A stretch of DNA of 64,000 nt from Paenibacillus donghaensis. Lineage in GTDB: Bacteria; Bacillota; Bacilli; Paenibacillales; Paenibacillaceae. The notes beneath the pieces are model-generated. The model ran no database searches and was not told the DNA's origin. It was given only the letters and a program-made list of their open reading frames with translations. The DNA is taken from NCBI RefSeq assembly GCF_002192415.1, contig NZ_CP021780.1:1922001-1986000 (forward strand). Direction: 5' to 3'. The position numbers and the translations under genes are program-made. Each line of letters opens with the position of its first letter. Position 1 is the stretch's first letter. Below, piece by piece: positions 17,633 to 26,922 of this stretch.

Positions 17633-20239
17633 ATGAGATTGGATAGAAGTAAATATGCTGCTCTGTTGTTAAGCACTTTTCTTATCAGCCAACTATCTGG
17701 ATATACTGTCTTGGCAGATCCCGCAACAGTGGGCAGTGCCGGTTCTAAAATGTCTGCAGTGGCAAACGCTACAGCAAAGAATCTGGGAGCCATCATGGTG
17801 GATGCGAATGTCAAAGCTACCGTAGAGGATGTTAATATCTGGCCTCAGGCAAGTGGGAATATTCTGACCTACACTCTTAACTATTCCAACTCGGGCAAAA
17901 GCCCTGCTAATCTAATTCATTATTTTTCGCGAGTGGTTACATCCGGAGGCTCAATCATCCCAGGACAACCGGTTACCGCCGATGCGCTTAAGAGCAAGGT
18001 AGTTTCCAAACAAACCGAACGTGTGACCTATTATGTGAACATTGGCAAAATCAACTCACTAAAGAGTCTTAAAATCTCAATGTATGTATGGGATCCCCAA
18101 ACCAAGGGCTACCTGAGATATTCGGGGGCCCTCAGTATTCCAGCTGATTATTCTCCGACTGCAGCCAGCGGACAAAGTCAGAACAGCTTCATTAATAACA
18201 TTCCTGTGGCTGTAGCTTCTGAATCTCTGCAGATCTACAAATATGGTGGCAAGGTATTCGCCAAAGTCGGTGTCAGCTTCACCAACCGTGGCAACAAGGT
18301 GCTTAGCGATCCGGGGTATGCCGCTTATCTGCAATCCGCAGGCGGCAGTTACTTCGAGCTGGCGCTGGACAGTGCCCAGAGCGGATATAAGATTCAGCCA
18401 CAGGAGAAGAAGATCATCTATTACCTGACTGAAATCCCCTCTTATTTGAAGACAGAGAATATGAAGCTGCAATTTACACAAACCGACCCCACCCTGAAGC
18501 TGGAAATGGCCAAGCATTCCTTTATGCTGCCTGCAGCCAAAATTCCAAATCTTGTCGTAGGTCCGGATGGCGTCCGCAAAATCAGCATCAACAGCAATAC
18601 GCTGCAATTCCGGCTGGCCAATGCCAACGTGTTTTCGGAAGATAGTGTCGCCAAGTGGTCTTTACAGCTTAAGGTTAAGAATTCCGGCAAGAAGGCGGTT
18701 ACCCTGCCTACTTACGAACTGGCGGTGAAGACGGCCACAGGGACCACGTTTCCGGTGAATGCCAAGGCCTTGAACGGTATCGTGGTGAAGCCGCTGGAGG
18801 AGAAGGTCGTCCAGCTAACCGCAGAGGTTCCACTGGAGGTGGATCAGAGCTCGCTGCAGCTGCAGATGATTGAAGCTGTCTCGGCAGCACCTGACGCTGT
18901 GGAAGTGGGGGGAGGAGCGGGTGGCAAAGCAGGTGGAGAAGCGTCTGCACCAACCACTGTACCAACATCTACAGCCACGCTTAGGGTTCCTGTTGCCTAT
19001 TTCACCATGCCTTTGGCCCTCAAAACCGAGGCCCAGAAAGGGCAAGTTTACAGCATGACCAACCAGTATGGCAGCTTCTCCTACAACCTGCATTCCCTGC
19101 AGCGTCTGCCCTGGAAAGATGATGACATCTTGGTCGCCAGACTGAGCCTGACCAACACGCAGAAGGACAGCTTGACCCTGCCGGCGCTAAAAGGAGCCAT
19201 CAAGCTGGACAATGATGATTATACCGCAGGCACAGAGCTGTTCGTGGACAAGGACACCACAACGATTGCACCCGGAGCTACTGTGGAGATCGATGTGCTG
19301 GCCAAGGTGCCCTATACAGAGGAATATAACAATCTGAAGTTAAACCTGTATTCTGTAGTGAAGGAAGAGAACGTACCCTTCCTTAGCTTCACAACGGACA
19401 GCGTAATGAATGCCGTGGAGACAGTGAAGACGGGCGGGAGCTATTCCGTGGTGGGCAAAGGGAAGAATGCGAAGGTCCTGGAGAACAAGACCGCCGTCTA
19501 TGAAGGCGTGAATTCCAAGGTGCTCTACTCCGAAATGCTGCTTACCAGCGAGGAGAAGAGACAGAGCAAGATGGCCCGTATACAGGCTTATTACAGAACA
19601 TCCGACGGGGAGTTCTATGAAGCTGTATCGAATCAGCCCGAAACGTCTGCGGCACCGGGAGGCAAACAGCTGATCACCTTCTGGGCGAAGCTGCCCCGAT
19701 CGGTCAGCATCACGGATCTTCAGCTGTATATGGGTCCGGGCATTACCGGAACCAAGCTGACGGAGGTTGGACAGGAGCCGACGGGCTTCATTAACATTGC
19801 CGCGCTGCAGCTGAATCCACAGGTGAATGTAGCTGATACTAATCTGCTAAAGGTTGCCTTATATCCATATACCTTGGCCGTGACCCGATCGGAGGGACGC
19901 ACGCAGATAGGCAGCGACTCCATTAATGTCACCATGAATTACAATTTGACCCGTGACAGCAGCTACGATATGGGCACCTTCAGCCATAAGCTGGTGCTCA
20001 AGATGACTGATCCGTTCGGCCAATCCCAGGAGCGAAGTCTTAACATTGGAACAGAACTGACAGAAGGGACTAACAACACTTATGCGGCTTCCTTCACCAA
20101 CCACATCTATAAATCCATTACAGGAGGAACCTACAAGCTTACCTTGTACGATGAGTTCCAGGGTGAACGGATTGAGTTGGCCAGCCAGGTGTATAACATG
20201 ACGATTGATCGGGTGATTCCGCCAGACGATAAAAAGTGA
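17633..20239 (+). CDS. large secreted repeat protein, function unknown
   Basis: 868 aa from ATG 17633 (AGGAGG seven bases upstream). Sec signal peptide (basic start, AALLLSTFLISQLSG, cleavage near VLADP). The mature part looks like five successive beta-sandwich repeats of about 130-150 residues. Each begins with a strand of the type YTLNYSNSGK, VGVSFTNRGN, LQLKVKNSGK, ARLSLTNTQK or SEMLLTSEEK, and several end with an IPSYLKTENMKL-like segment. A Gly/Ala/Thr-rich linker is at about 425-448. There is no LPXTG, SLH or catalytic motif. It is the central unknown of the envelope module and a possible exporter substrate or surface scaffold. The repeat reading was made by eye. Confidence 0.65.
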   Translation: MRLDRSKYAALLLSTFLISQLSGYTVLADPATVGSAGSKMSAVANATAKNLGAIMVDANVKATVEDVNIWPQASGNILTYTLNYSNSGKSPANLIHYFSRVVTSGGSIIPGQPVTADALKSKVVSKQTERVTYYVNIGKINSLKSLKISMYVWDPQTKGYLRYSGALSIPADYSPTAASGQSQNSFINNIPVAVASESLQIYKYGGKVFAKVGVSFTNRGNKVLSDPGYAAYLQSAGGSYFELALDSAQSGYKIQPQEKKIIYYLTEIPSYLKTENMKLQFTQTDPTLKLEMAKHSFMLPAAKIPNLVVGPDGVRKISINSNTLQFRLANANVFSEDSVAKWSLQLKVKNSGKKAVTLPTYELAVKTATGTTFPVNAKALNGIVVKPLEEKVVQLTAEVPLEVDQSSLQLQMIEAVSAAPDAVEVGGGAGGKAGGEASAPTTVPTSTATLRVPVAYFTMPLALKTEAQKGQVYSMTNQYGSFSYNLHSLQRLPWKDDDILVARLSLTNTQKDSLTLPALKGAIKLDNDDYTAGTELFVDKDTTTIAPGATVEIDVLAKVPYTEEYNNLKLNLYSVVKEENVPFLSFTTDSVMNAVETVKTGGSYSVVGKGKNAKVLENKTAVYEGVNSKVLYSEMLLTSEEKRQSKMARIQAYYRTSDGEFYEAVSNQPETSAAPGGKQLITFWAKLPRSVSITDLQLYMGPGITGTKLTEVGQEPTGFINIAALQLNPQVNVADTNLLKVALYPYTLAVTRSEGRTQIGSDSINVTMNYNLTRDSSYDMGTFSHKLVLKMTDPFGQSQERSLNIGTELTEGTNNTYAASFTNHIYKSITGGTYKLTLYDEFQGERIELASQVYNMTIDRVIPPDDKK

Positions 20240-20395
20240 TTCCATTATATAAGTAAACAAATGAGAAGTACCTTGCTGCGCGTGGAGAATAGAGCTTCCA
20301 CGCCTAAGAATGGTGATGATTAATGCATAAAGAACTAATGCGCGTATCACCATTAAATATAATTATCCACTTTTAGTTGAAAGGAAGCCAAAGTG

Positions 20396-21496
20396 ATGAA
20401 GAGTACCATAAAGAGAATAATAAAGTGGGTTATTATCATAGCCATCATCGCTGCCGCAGGTTACTTGTTGTATGCAAAGGTTTTTAACAAGGCGGAGGAA
20501 GTAGTGAGCGAAGTACCGATGGAGGTCATTACTTTTCCGGTCACTCAAGAAACGATTACTCAATCCTTACAAGTTAAAGGGACATCCAAATATGAGCACG
20601 AGACCCTTGTGTACGCTCCGTTTGCCTCCAAGGTGACAAACTGGAAAGTAAAGAACGGTGATCAAGTGAAGAAGGGGGATCTGCTGTATACCCTTGATAC
20701 CAGCACACTCAAGAATGAAATCGCAACCCAAGAGGCGACTATACGCAAGGCAAAGCTGGAAGCTGAACTAAATTCATTTGTTAGCCAGCAGAATGAAGAG
20801 ACGATCACAGTTGGTGTATCCGAAGCAGAACGGCTAAAGAGTTTGGCTGCACAGGAGACAGGACGAATTAGCGAAGACCTAAATAAGGTGAATGCAGATG
20901 TTCAAGCGCGGGAGATAGCAGAGAAGAAGAAAAAGATCCAATCGGCGATTTTTCAGGCCCCTTCTTCTGGGATTTTCTTGTTCGAGAGTAATAGTGAGCC
21001 CCCACAATTAGTTACGGATAACCAGTATATTGGAAAAATTGTGAATTTAAATAAACTGGAGTTTATAGCTCTTGTGGGGGAACAGGAATTATTCCGTATT
21101 AAAGCTGGCATGAAGGTTACTGTCAAAATGACAGCGTCCAAGGATGCTAAGTTGTCTGGTATAGTGGAAAAAATTTCAAAATTCGCAACAGCTACATCAA
21201 GTAAAGAAACTGCTTCTACTCAACCTCCTCAGTTCGAAGTAGTTATTTCGCTCGAGTCGAATGAGCTTTTGATCGGTGGTCTTAGCTTGAACGGCGAAAT
21301 TGAGACCATACGTAAAGAAAATGTCACTGTGCTTTCCAATATTGCTGTTATTCATGAAGGAGACCTTTCTTATGTTATGCTGGATAAAGGTAACGGAAAA
21401 ATAGAACGAAAAGAAATAAAAATTGGATTGGAAACAACTGATAAGGTTGAAGTGCTGTCTGGACTAAAGGCTGGAGACACTGTAGTTCTTCAGTAG
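20396..21496 (+). CDS. MacA/HlyD-type membrane fusion (adaptor) protein
   Basis: 366 aa from ATG 20396 (AAAGGAAG upstream; the GTG just before it is in frame). Membrane segment at about 8-27, then the adaptor order: beta-barrel strand, lipoyl half-motif (VYAPFASKVTNWKVKNGDQV, KKGDLLYTLD), a shortened coiled-coil hairpin (about 100-175), second lipoyl half (IFQAPSSGIFLFES), beta-barrel, and a C-terminal membrane-proximal domain (VEVLSGLKAGDTVVLQ). In Gram-positives such proteins pair with MacB-type transporters. The MacB-like genes at 14403-16478 are the evident partners. Confidence 0.85.
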   Translation: MKSTIKRIIKWVIIIAIIAAAGYLLYAKVFNKAEEVVSEVPMEVITFPVTQETITQSLQVKGTSKYEHETLVYAPFASKVTNWKVKNGDQVKKGDLLYTLDTSTLKNEIATQEATIRKAKLEAELNSFVSQQNEETITVGVSEAERLKSLAAQETGRISEDLNKVNADVQAREIAEKKKKIQSAIFQAPSSGIFLFESNSEPPQLVTDNQYIGKIVNLNKLEFIALVGEQELFRIKAGMKVTVKMTASKDAKLSGIVEKISKFATATSSKETASTQPPQFEVVISLESNELLIGGLSLNGEIETIRKENVTVLSNIAVIHEGDLSYVMLDKGNGKIERKEIKIGLETTDKVEVLSGLKAGDTVVLQ

Positions 21497-21548
21497 ATGA
21501 TCCTTAAGTCAGAGAAGACTTTATAGAGCTTAATTGACAGTGGAGGAT

Positions 21549-21692
21549 CGAGCCCCCGCTTTTACCTGAAGGGAAAGTCATTATTGCAATATCCTGCTGC
21601 TCATTTGTCGTGGTATTCTTCCCTTGTTCGCCCCGGTGTGAGAAATCCATGATTGGAACCTGAATTCGGCGGGCTACGATTTCGCATGCATC
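21549..21692 (-). pseudogene. Gfo/Idh/MocA oxidoreductase remnant, second decayed copy
   Basis: About 140 bases align, with many substitutions, to the middle of the intact oxidoreductase gene (37881-38030 region). Shared runs include the ATATC-TGCTGCTC stretch and GAAATCCATGATTGG next to CGGCGGGCT. Only this internal piece survives. Confidence 0.6.
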
Positions 21693-21713
21693 TCTAATTT
21701 CATCATGTTTTTG

Positions 21714-21779
21714 GGGAAGAAGTCTGTTATTGGATTTGAAGCAAACCGTGTAATCTATTTAATGTTTGTACCGATTGTA
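21714..21779 (+). pseudogene. LplB-type permease remnant
   Basis: About 60 bases nearly identical to the start of the permease gene at 30991 (the segment encoding LLLDLKQNRVLYLMFVPI), with a one-base loss that breaks the frame. It is followed without spacer by response-regulator sequence. Confidence 0.65.
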
Positions 21780-21957
21780 GACTCGGCATCGATTCCAGCG
21801 CCCAAACGTTCATGGAAATACCTGAAGCCTACAACAATGTCGTGTGAATCAGTGAGAGGTTTGTAATGAATACGATTGATGAATTGTTTGCTGCCGGACA
21901 AGGAGAGCCGAAAGAAGCGAATATCCGGGAAATGCAGATGATTATAATGAAGCCTGA
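21780..21957 (+). pseudogene. YesN-type response regulator remnant (two joined pieces)
   Basis: 21780-21854 matches the segment of the 32964-34565 gene encoding LGIGSSAQTLMEIPEAYNN. 21855-21957 matches a later segment encoding FVMNTIDELFAAGQGEP. The intervening 330 bases are deleted, as are the receiver and helix-turn-helix domains. Base identity is high (roughly 90 percent by eye), so duplication and loss are fairly recent. Confidence 0.7.
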
Positions 21958-21985
21958 CGATCACCCATGGCGACTGTCGGGCTTT
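21953..21985 (+). terminator. terminator hairpin, paralogue of 36392-36430
   Basis: GCCTGACGATCACC paired with GGCGACTGTCGGGC, followed by TTTTTATC. It matches the hairpin after the intact YesM kinase. It overlaps the last codons of the minus-strand AraC gene. Confidence 0.6.
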
Positions 21986-22785
21986 TTATCATTCGCTGAG
22001 AAGGGTGTCTGATCGGCTTCACTTCGTTTCTCCGTATGCAGGTTTCGGAATTTGGAAGGAGTGACGCCGTAGAAGCTTGCGAATTGCCTCCCGAAATAAT
22101 CAGGAGAACTGAATCCGACGCCCAGTGCGATGTCAGTGATCGAACGTAACGTATACTGCAGGAGATTCTCCGCTTGCTTCAGCCTGTATTTCGTAAGCGT
22201 CTCGATTATGGAGTCGCCGACCTGCTCTTTGAACAAGTGCGATAGTCGCGACGGTGACAAGCAAACCTTGTGGGCGAGATCTTCAATATGATGATCCTCC
22301 GCATAGTGCTTGGCCAGAAAACCGAGAATTTCCTTGATTCTAGGGTCCACCGTCTTTTTCACCTTATGCATCCCGGCGACGAGCAGCACAATTTCCTCTA
22401 ATGCATTCATTGTGAGTTCATCTTGAAGGGAAGTGTTAGAGAACTTGTAGGACAGCACGCGGCGGAATGCAGACTCAATCGCTTGCCGGGTGTTCTCGTC
22501 TTCAATCAAGTGATGATAGATTGGCCCCACGGTATTACTGGCAGGAATCCAATCCATCCATGTGATTCGCGGAATGAAATGCGCCCAGAACTTCTCCCAT
22601 ACGCTTCCTTCGACGGTATAGTAGTCCTGTCTAACTCCAGGAGAGATGATAGTTATCGTACCTTGTGTGCACAAGAGCTCACTTTCATCCCCATTATTGA
22701 CATAACCCTGTCCTGCGATCGTGTACATAACGAGCCAGTCTTTCGTGAAGGAGTCGGACATATGTATACAATTCAGCAGGATCAT
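21961..22785 (-). CDS. AraC family transcriptional regulator
   Basis: 274 aa from ATG 22785; an alternative ATG at 22761 would give 266. Cupin-like sensor (DWLVMYTIAGQGYVNNGDE, IISPGVRQDYY) and C-terminal AraC domain (IEDLAHKVCLSPSRLSHLFK, VGFSSPDYFGRQFASFYGVT). Compared with the paralogue at 2882 it lacks about 30 residues before DWL. Its C terminus runs into the terminator hairpin (ending KKPDSRHG). The 5' end overlaps the GH2 start; neither candidate start has a clear ribosome binding site. It may be a slightly truncated survivor of a rearrangement. Confidence 0.75.
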   Translation of the reverse strand: MILLNCIHMSDSFTKDWLVMYTIAGQGYVNNGDESELLCTQGTITIISPGVRQDYYTVEGSVWEKFWAHFIPRITWMDWIPASNTVGPIYHHLIEDENTRQAIESAFRRVLSYKFSNTSLQDELTMNALEEIVLLVAGMHKVKKTVDPRIKEILGFLAKHYAEDHHIEDLAHKVCLSPSRLSHLFKEQVGDSIIETLTKYRLKQAENLLQYTLRSITDIALGVGFSSPDYFGRQFASFYGVTPSKFRNLHTEKRSEADQTPFSANDKKPDSRHG

Positions 22786-25700
22786 TCGGTAGTTATTTTA
22801 GACGGAATGTGGCGGTTTGCCCTCGACCCTCAAGATGCAGGCGAGCAGGGGAAATGGTATGAAGGTATACAGGCCGTGCAGCAGGGCAGCGTGCAGCTTC
22901 CTGGAACTTTATCCGGTAACGGCATTGGGGAGAGCGAGCAATGGGAGGAAGGATTGAGCCGGGAAGCGGTTCGTTCCCTTCGGCAGAGGCATCGATATAT
23001 CGGTGCCGCCTGGTATGAATGTGAAGTCATAGTGCCCGCCGGTTGGGCGGCTAAACAACTGAACTTCTATTTTGAGCGTGTCATGTTCGAATCTGCCTTA
23101 TGGGTGAACGGCAAGTATGCGGGACGGCAAGACAGCTTGTCTGTTCCCCATCAATTCGATGTGACGTCGCTTATTGTGACTGGAAGCGTTAATAGGATTA
23201 CCGTACGGATTGATAACCGCGATATCCATCGTTTGGGTGCTTATCCGAGTGCATATACGGATGAGACGCAGACGATCTGGAACGGTATGATCGGCAAGCT
23301 GGAGCTCTGGGCTTCGGAAGCTGTCAGAATGGCCGAGTTACGGCTGTATCCGGACGCGGACAACAGGCGGATGACTATAACTGGAACATGGACAAATGAG
23401 TTGAATGAAGATGCATTGGCGATGGTCGAGGTTGTTGCTATTACGAAAAGCGGTTCACGTCCGCATCGCGTCTCTCCCCGCGAGTTCGAATTCCGCATTC
23501 CCGCCAGGACGGACGAAGCGTTCCGTCTTGATTATGATTTAGGAGCGGATGCGCGGCTGTGGGACGAATTCGAGCCTCATGTGTACGAGTTACAGCTCCA
23601 TGCACGTATTAACATCGGAGGAGAGTGGCTGGAGACTGAGCAAAGCTATCCGTTTGGCTTGCGCTCCATCCGAAGTGTGGGCAATCAAATACAAATCAAC
23701 GGCCGGAATACCTTGCTGCGTGGGACGCTGGAATGCTGCATTTTTCCGCTCACCGGCCATCCCCCGATGGATCAGGCGCCCTGGACCAGATTGTTTCAAA
23801 TCGCCAAGGATTACGGTCTAAACCATATCCGTTTTCACTCCTGGTGTCCGCCAGAAGCTGCATTCGATGCTGCTGACAGACTCGGCATTTACGTGCAAGC
23901 GGAAGGTCCGGTATGGATGGATACCTGGAATATGCCTGTGGGTGCTCACCCTGAGCATTATGCTTATTTGCCGGAAGAAGCCCGCAGAATCGTTGCCGCG
24001 TATGGAAGTCATCCGTCTTTCTGCATTTTTAGCAACGGCAACGAGTTGAATGGAGATTTCAATCTTCTTCATCAAATCGCCGCTGACCTTAAGGCTTCGG
24101 ATGAGGGAAGACTGTATACTTTAACGACGAATTGGGATCGGCCGCTAGACCCGGCGGACGACTTGTTCTGCGCACAGACAGTTGATGGTACGGGTGCGAG
24201 AGGACAGTATTTCCCCGAAGAGCTGGCTGCTGCCACAACGCTGGATTTCCGCTCCGCTATCGCCAAGAGCCCCGTACCCTTGATCACGCACGAGGTCGGA
24301 CAGTATACGGTCTATCCCGACGTAGACGAGATTGAAAGCTACAGCGGCGTACTTCGCCCGGTGAATCTGGAAGCAATCAAGGAGGATCTTCTGCAGAAAG
24401 GGATGCTCGGTGACATCCGGAAATTCGTCCGCGGATCGGGGATGCTGGCGCTGCAGCTGTACCGGGATGAAATCGAAGCTGCGCTACGAACGCCAGGTTT
24501 AGGCGGCTTTCAATTACTCGATCTTCACGATTTCCCGGGTCAAAGCACGGCAACTGTCGGCATACTGAACGCGTTCTGGGAATCGAAAGGATTGGTTGAG
24601 CCGGAGGCATTCAGACAATTTTGCGCACCGACCGTGCTTTTGCTCCGCATGCCGAAACGGATTTACATCAGCGGTGAAACGTTCCGGGCCAGCGTGGATA
24701 TCGCGCATTTCGGGAGTTCCGGACTGCCGGCATCTGATGTAGAGTGGACACTGGCAGAAGAATCCGGCCGTGTGCTCGGTAGCGGTATCATGCGAACGGG
24801 GGTGCTGCCCTGCGGTTCCGGGTTGCCGATCGGTGAATTTGAGACGGATGCGCTCAAGGAATTTGACCGGAACGCCCGGCTGATCGTTTCGTTGGCCATA
24901 CCTTGCATCGGCATCCGGAATGAATGGCCGATTTGGGTATATGCTGTGGATTCGGCAGCAACTGAAATTTCAGATTCGTCCATTCATGTGACGGATGTAT
25001 TCGACGAAGAGACGGAACGCAGGCTGCAGGCGGGGGACCGCGTGTTGTTCCTGGCTGCAAGTGCGAATTTGATCCGATCAGCGCCCGGGAAATTTTATCC
25101 TGTATTTTGGAGCTCGGTTCATTTCTCCAGCGAGAATCCATGCGGCATTGTCGTCCGGCATGAACATCCGGCGTTCCAAGTATTCCCGACACTCGATTAC
25201 GCGGAGTATCCTTGGCAAGATCTATTGGACCGGTCCGTGTCGGTTGTCTTTACAGGAGATGATCCTTTCGATCCTATCGTGCAGGTGATACCGAACTTCT
25301 ACCATAACCGGAAGATGTCCAATTTGTTTGAATACCGCGTTGGTCAAGGCAGACTTCTCGTCTGCGGCATTGATATCCAGCAGGATTTGGCGGATCGTCC
25401 AGCCGCATTAGCACTACGACAGAGCTTGACCGGTTATATGCGCAGTGATGCATTCCGTCCTAATGCTTCAATCCAGATCGAAACGCTTCGGGAATTATTG
25501 AACAGCCGTACGACAGGGCAACCGGATGGTTGGCCTGTGCTCACAGGAGGTGAACTGGCCATCGGCAAGGAGGCACTAAGCGATAGCAGCCTGGAAGCCG
25601 AACATTCGCCTTCCAAAGGAAACGACGGGATTGAGCATACGAAGTGGCTTGCAGCCGACGAGGTCGCCGGCCATTGGTGGCAGGTGGATTTGGGAAAGGA

Positions 25701-25941
25701 CAGGATAATTAGCGGCACCAGGGTGAAGTTTCATCAACCAGGCAATTTTTTATATGTCATTCAAGTATCCAGTGACGGCCACGAATGGAAAGTCATGGTC
25801 AATCAGACAGGTCAAACGTCAACGGAGCAAATCCGAACGGACCGCTTCAACGTAACTGCGAGATACGTCCGGATTGTCTATAATGGATTGCCGGCTTCAC
25901 AGAAGGCTGGACATTATCATTTTGAGGTATATGGGAAGTAA
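22762..25941 (+). CDS. GH2 glycoside hydrolase with C-terminal discoidin-like domain
   Basis: 1059 aa from ATG 22762 (GGAG upstream; the open frame extends further 5' inside the antisense AraC gene and was not used). Sugar-binding jelly roll (LDGMWRFALDPQ, AAWYECEV, ALWVNGKYAG), Ig-like domain, and TIM barrel with SNGNELNGDF (acid/base Glu near residue 428). The likely nucleophile Glu is in LITHEVGQY (near 510). A long accessory region follows, and the last about 130 residues resemble an F5/8 type C (CBM32-like) domain (HWWQVDLGKDR, YVRIVYNG). No signal peptide. It probably acts on a beta-linked sugar; specificity unknown. Confidence 0.85.
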   Translation: MYTIQQDHSVVILDGMWRFALDPQDAGEQGKWYEGIQAVQQGSVQLPGTLSGNGIGESEQWEEGLSREAVRSLRQRHRYIGAAWYECEVIVPAGWAAKQLNFYFERVMFESALWVNGKYAGRQDSLSVPHQFDVTSLIVTGSVNRITVRIDNRDIHRLGAYPSAYTDETQTIWNGMIGKLELWASEAVRMAELRLYPDADNRRMTITGTWTNELNEDALAMVEVVAITKSGSRPHRVSPREFEFRIPARTDEAFRLDYDLGADARLWDEFEPHVYELQLHARINIGGEWLETEQSYPFGLRSIRSVGNQIQINGRNTLLRGTLECCIFPLTGHPPMDQAPWTRLFQIAKDYGLNHIRFHSWCPPEAAFDAADRLGIYVQAEGPVWMDTWNMPVGAHPEHYAYLPEEARRIVAAYGSHPSFCIFSNGNELNGDFNLLHQIAADLKASDEGRLYTLTTNWDRPLDPADDLFCAQTVDGTGARGQYFPEELAAATTLDFRSAIAKSPVPLITHEVGQYTVYPDVDEIESYSGVLRPVNLEAIKEDLLQKGMLGDIRKFVRGSGMLALQLYRDEIEAALRTPGLGGFQLLDLHDFPGQSTATVGILNAFWESKGLVEPEAFRQFCAPTVLLLRMPKRIYISGETFRASVDIAHFGSSGLPASDVEWTLAEESGRVLGSGIMRTGVLPCGSGLPIGEFETDALKEFDRNARLIVSLAIPCIGIRNEWPIWVYAVDSAATEISDSSIHVTDVFDEETERRLQAGDRVLFLAASANLIRSAPGKFYPVFWSSVHFSSENPCGIVVRHEHPAFQVFPTLDYAEYPWQDLLDRSVSVVFTGDDPFDPIVQVIPNFYHNRKMSNLFEYRVGQGRLLVCGIDIQQDLADRPAALALRQSLTGYMRSDAFRPNASIQIETLRELLNSRTTGQPDGWPVLTGGELAIGKEALSDSSLEAEHSPSKGNDGIEHTKWLAADEVAGHWWQVDLGKDRIISGTRVKFHQPGNFLYVIQVSSDGHEWKVMVNQTGQTSTEQIRTDRFNVTARYVRIVYNGLPASQKAGHYHFEVYGK

Positions 25942-26087
25942 CTTAACGGCTGTGAGGAATGTGTAATATAGTGGTCCTCTCTCCGGGTGTATGGGAAATG
26001 AAAGTTCACGGTCTTGGTAGCTATGCATATAAATGATCCTTCACCCGTTTGGAATGCTTCTATAATTTGCGAGTCTTTGTTATAAAT

Positions 26088-26126
26088 AAGAATTTAATTC
26101 ATTATGTTAAGTGTTTTGTCAATTGG
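26088..26126 (+). promoter_or_regulatory. two-part AraC-type operator, copy B
   Basis: AAGAATTTAATTCAT (26088-26102), 11 bases, TTTTGTCAATTGG (26114-26126). A third shared box, TAAAGATAATATGTT, follows at 26151-26165, as in copy C. The remaining 25942-26087 stretch shows no gene. Confidence 0.6.
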
Positions 26127-26182
26127 CGAATGCCTTTCCCCAAGGTATGGTAAAGATAATATGTTCAGGGAGGGGATATTTC

Positions 26183-26890
26183 ATGATTCGCATGTTTCCG
26201 CAACATGTTAAACGAGAGAGCATGCTAGTGGACGGGTACTGGGATTTTGCTGTGGACGCACATAATCGCGGAGTTCAGGAACAATCGGATGCTGACATTT
26301 CCGGGCGTCTTCTTCGCAAACTCGCAGGCGCTGGTCGGAATTCACCTGTTACGAATTCGCTGAATAGTGAAATTGTGTATACGGTAGAAGAGGCTTGGCC
26401 AGAAAAGCAGGAGTATCTACAGGTGCATGTCCGGCAGGCTTGGAGAAATCTGCGTCTGTGGGAGCATGAGGATCCGACGCTGGATGGATAAAAAAATTTG
26501 GATATTATCGAAGAATTGCGCTGCAATAGCATTAGAGGGTCCAATTATCCACAAAGTGCATATTGGCTTGACCTGCTTGACGAGCGGGCATTGTGTTCTG
26601 GAGTGAGATCCTGCTTTGATCATGTCCAGCATATGACAGATCCGCTAGTCCACGAGCGTGCCATGCACATGCTGGAGGAAATGATCTCGTATAACTTCAA
26701 TCATCCTAGTGTGCTATTCTGGTCCGTTCATAATGAATGTGATACAAATACGTCAGAAGGTCTTGGGTTCACAAAGCTGCTTACCGATCGTGTCCGCGAG
26801 CTAGATAACAGCAGACTTATCACCTATACTACACATCGGCAGGCAGTTTGGATACCCGTATGTGAGAGTCGGACGAAGTGGATTAATGAT
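26183..26890 (+). pseudogene. GH2 glycoside hydrolase remnant
   Basis: An intact-looking start (ATG 26183, GGGAGGGG upstream, MLVDGYWDFAVDAHNRG) leads into GH2 N-terminal sequence that stops at 26489. A second frame from about 26498 carries GH2 barrel segments (LRCNSIRGSNYPQS, NHPSVLFWSVHNECDTNT with the acid/base Glu). Most of the sugar-binding and Ig-like domains and the 3' half are missing. The ratio of retained ends to lost middle is the same as in the other remnants here. Confidence 0.75.
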
Positions 26891-26922
26891 AGTAATGATA
26901 GTGTGTTTAGGGAGTGAGGATA

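Noticed and set aside
20278..20302. Seven-base hairpin GCGTGGA/TCCACGC after the secreted protein gene
   Set aside because: Short stem and no T run; not supportable as a terminator.
22423..22761. 5' extension of the GH2 frame by 113 codons
   Set aside because: It is antisense to the araC gene and lacks a start with a ribosome binding site; GH2 homology begins at 22762.
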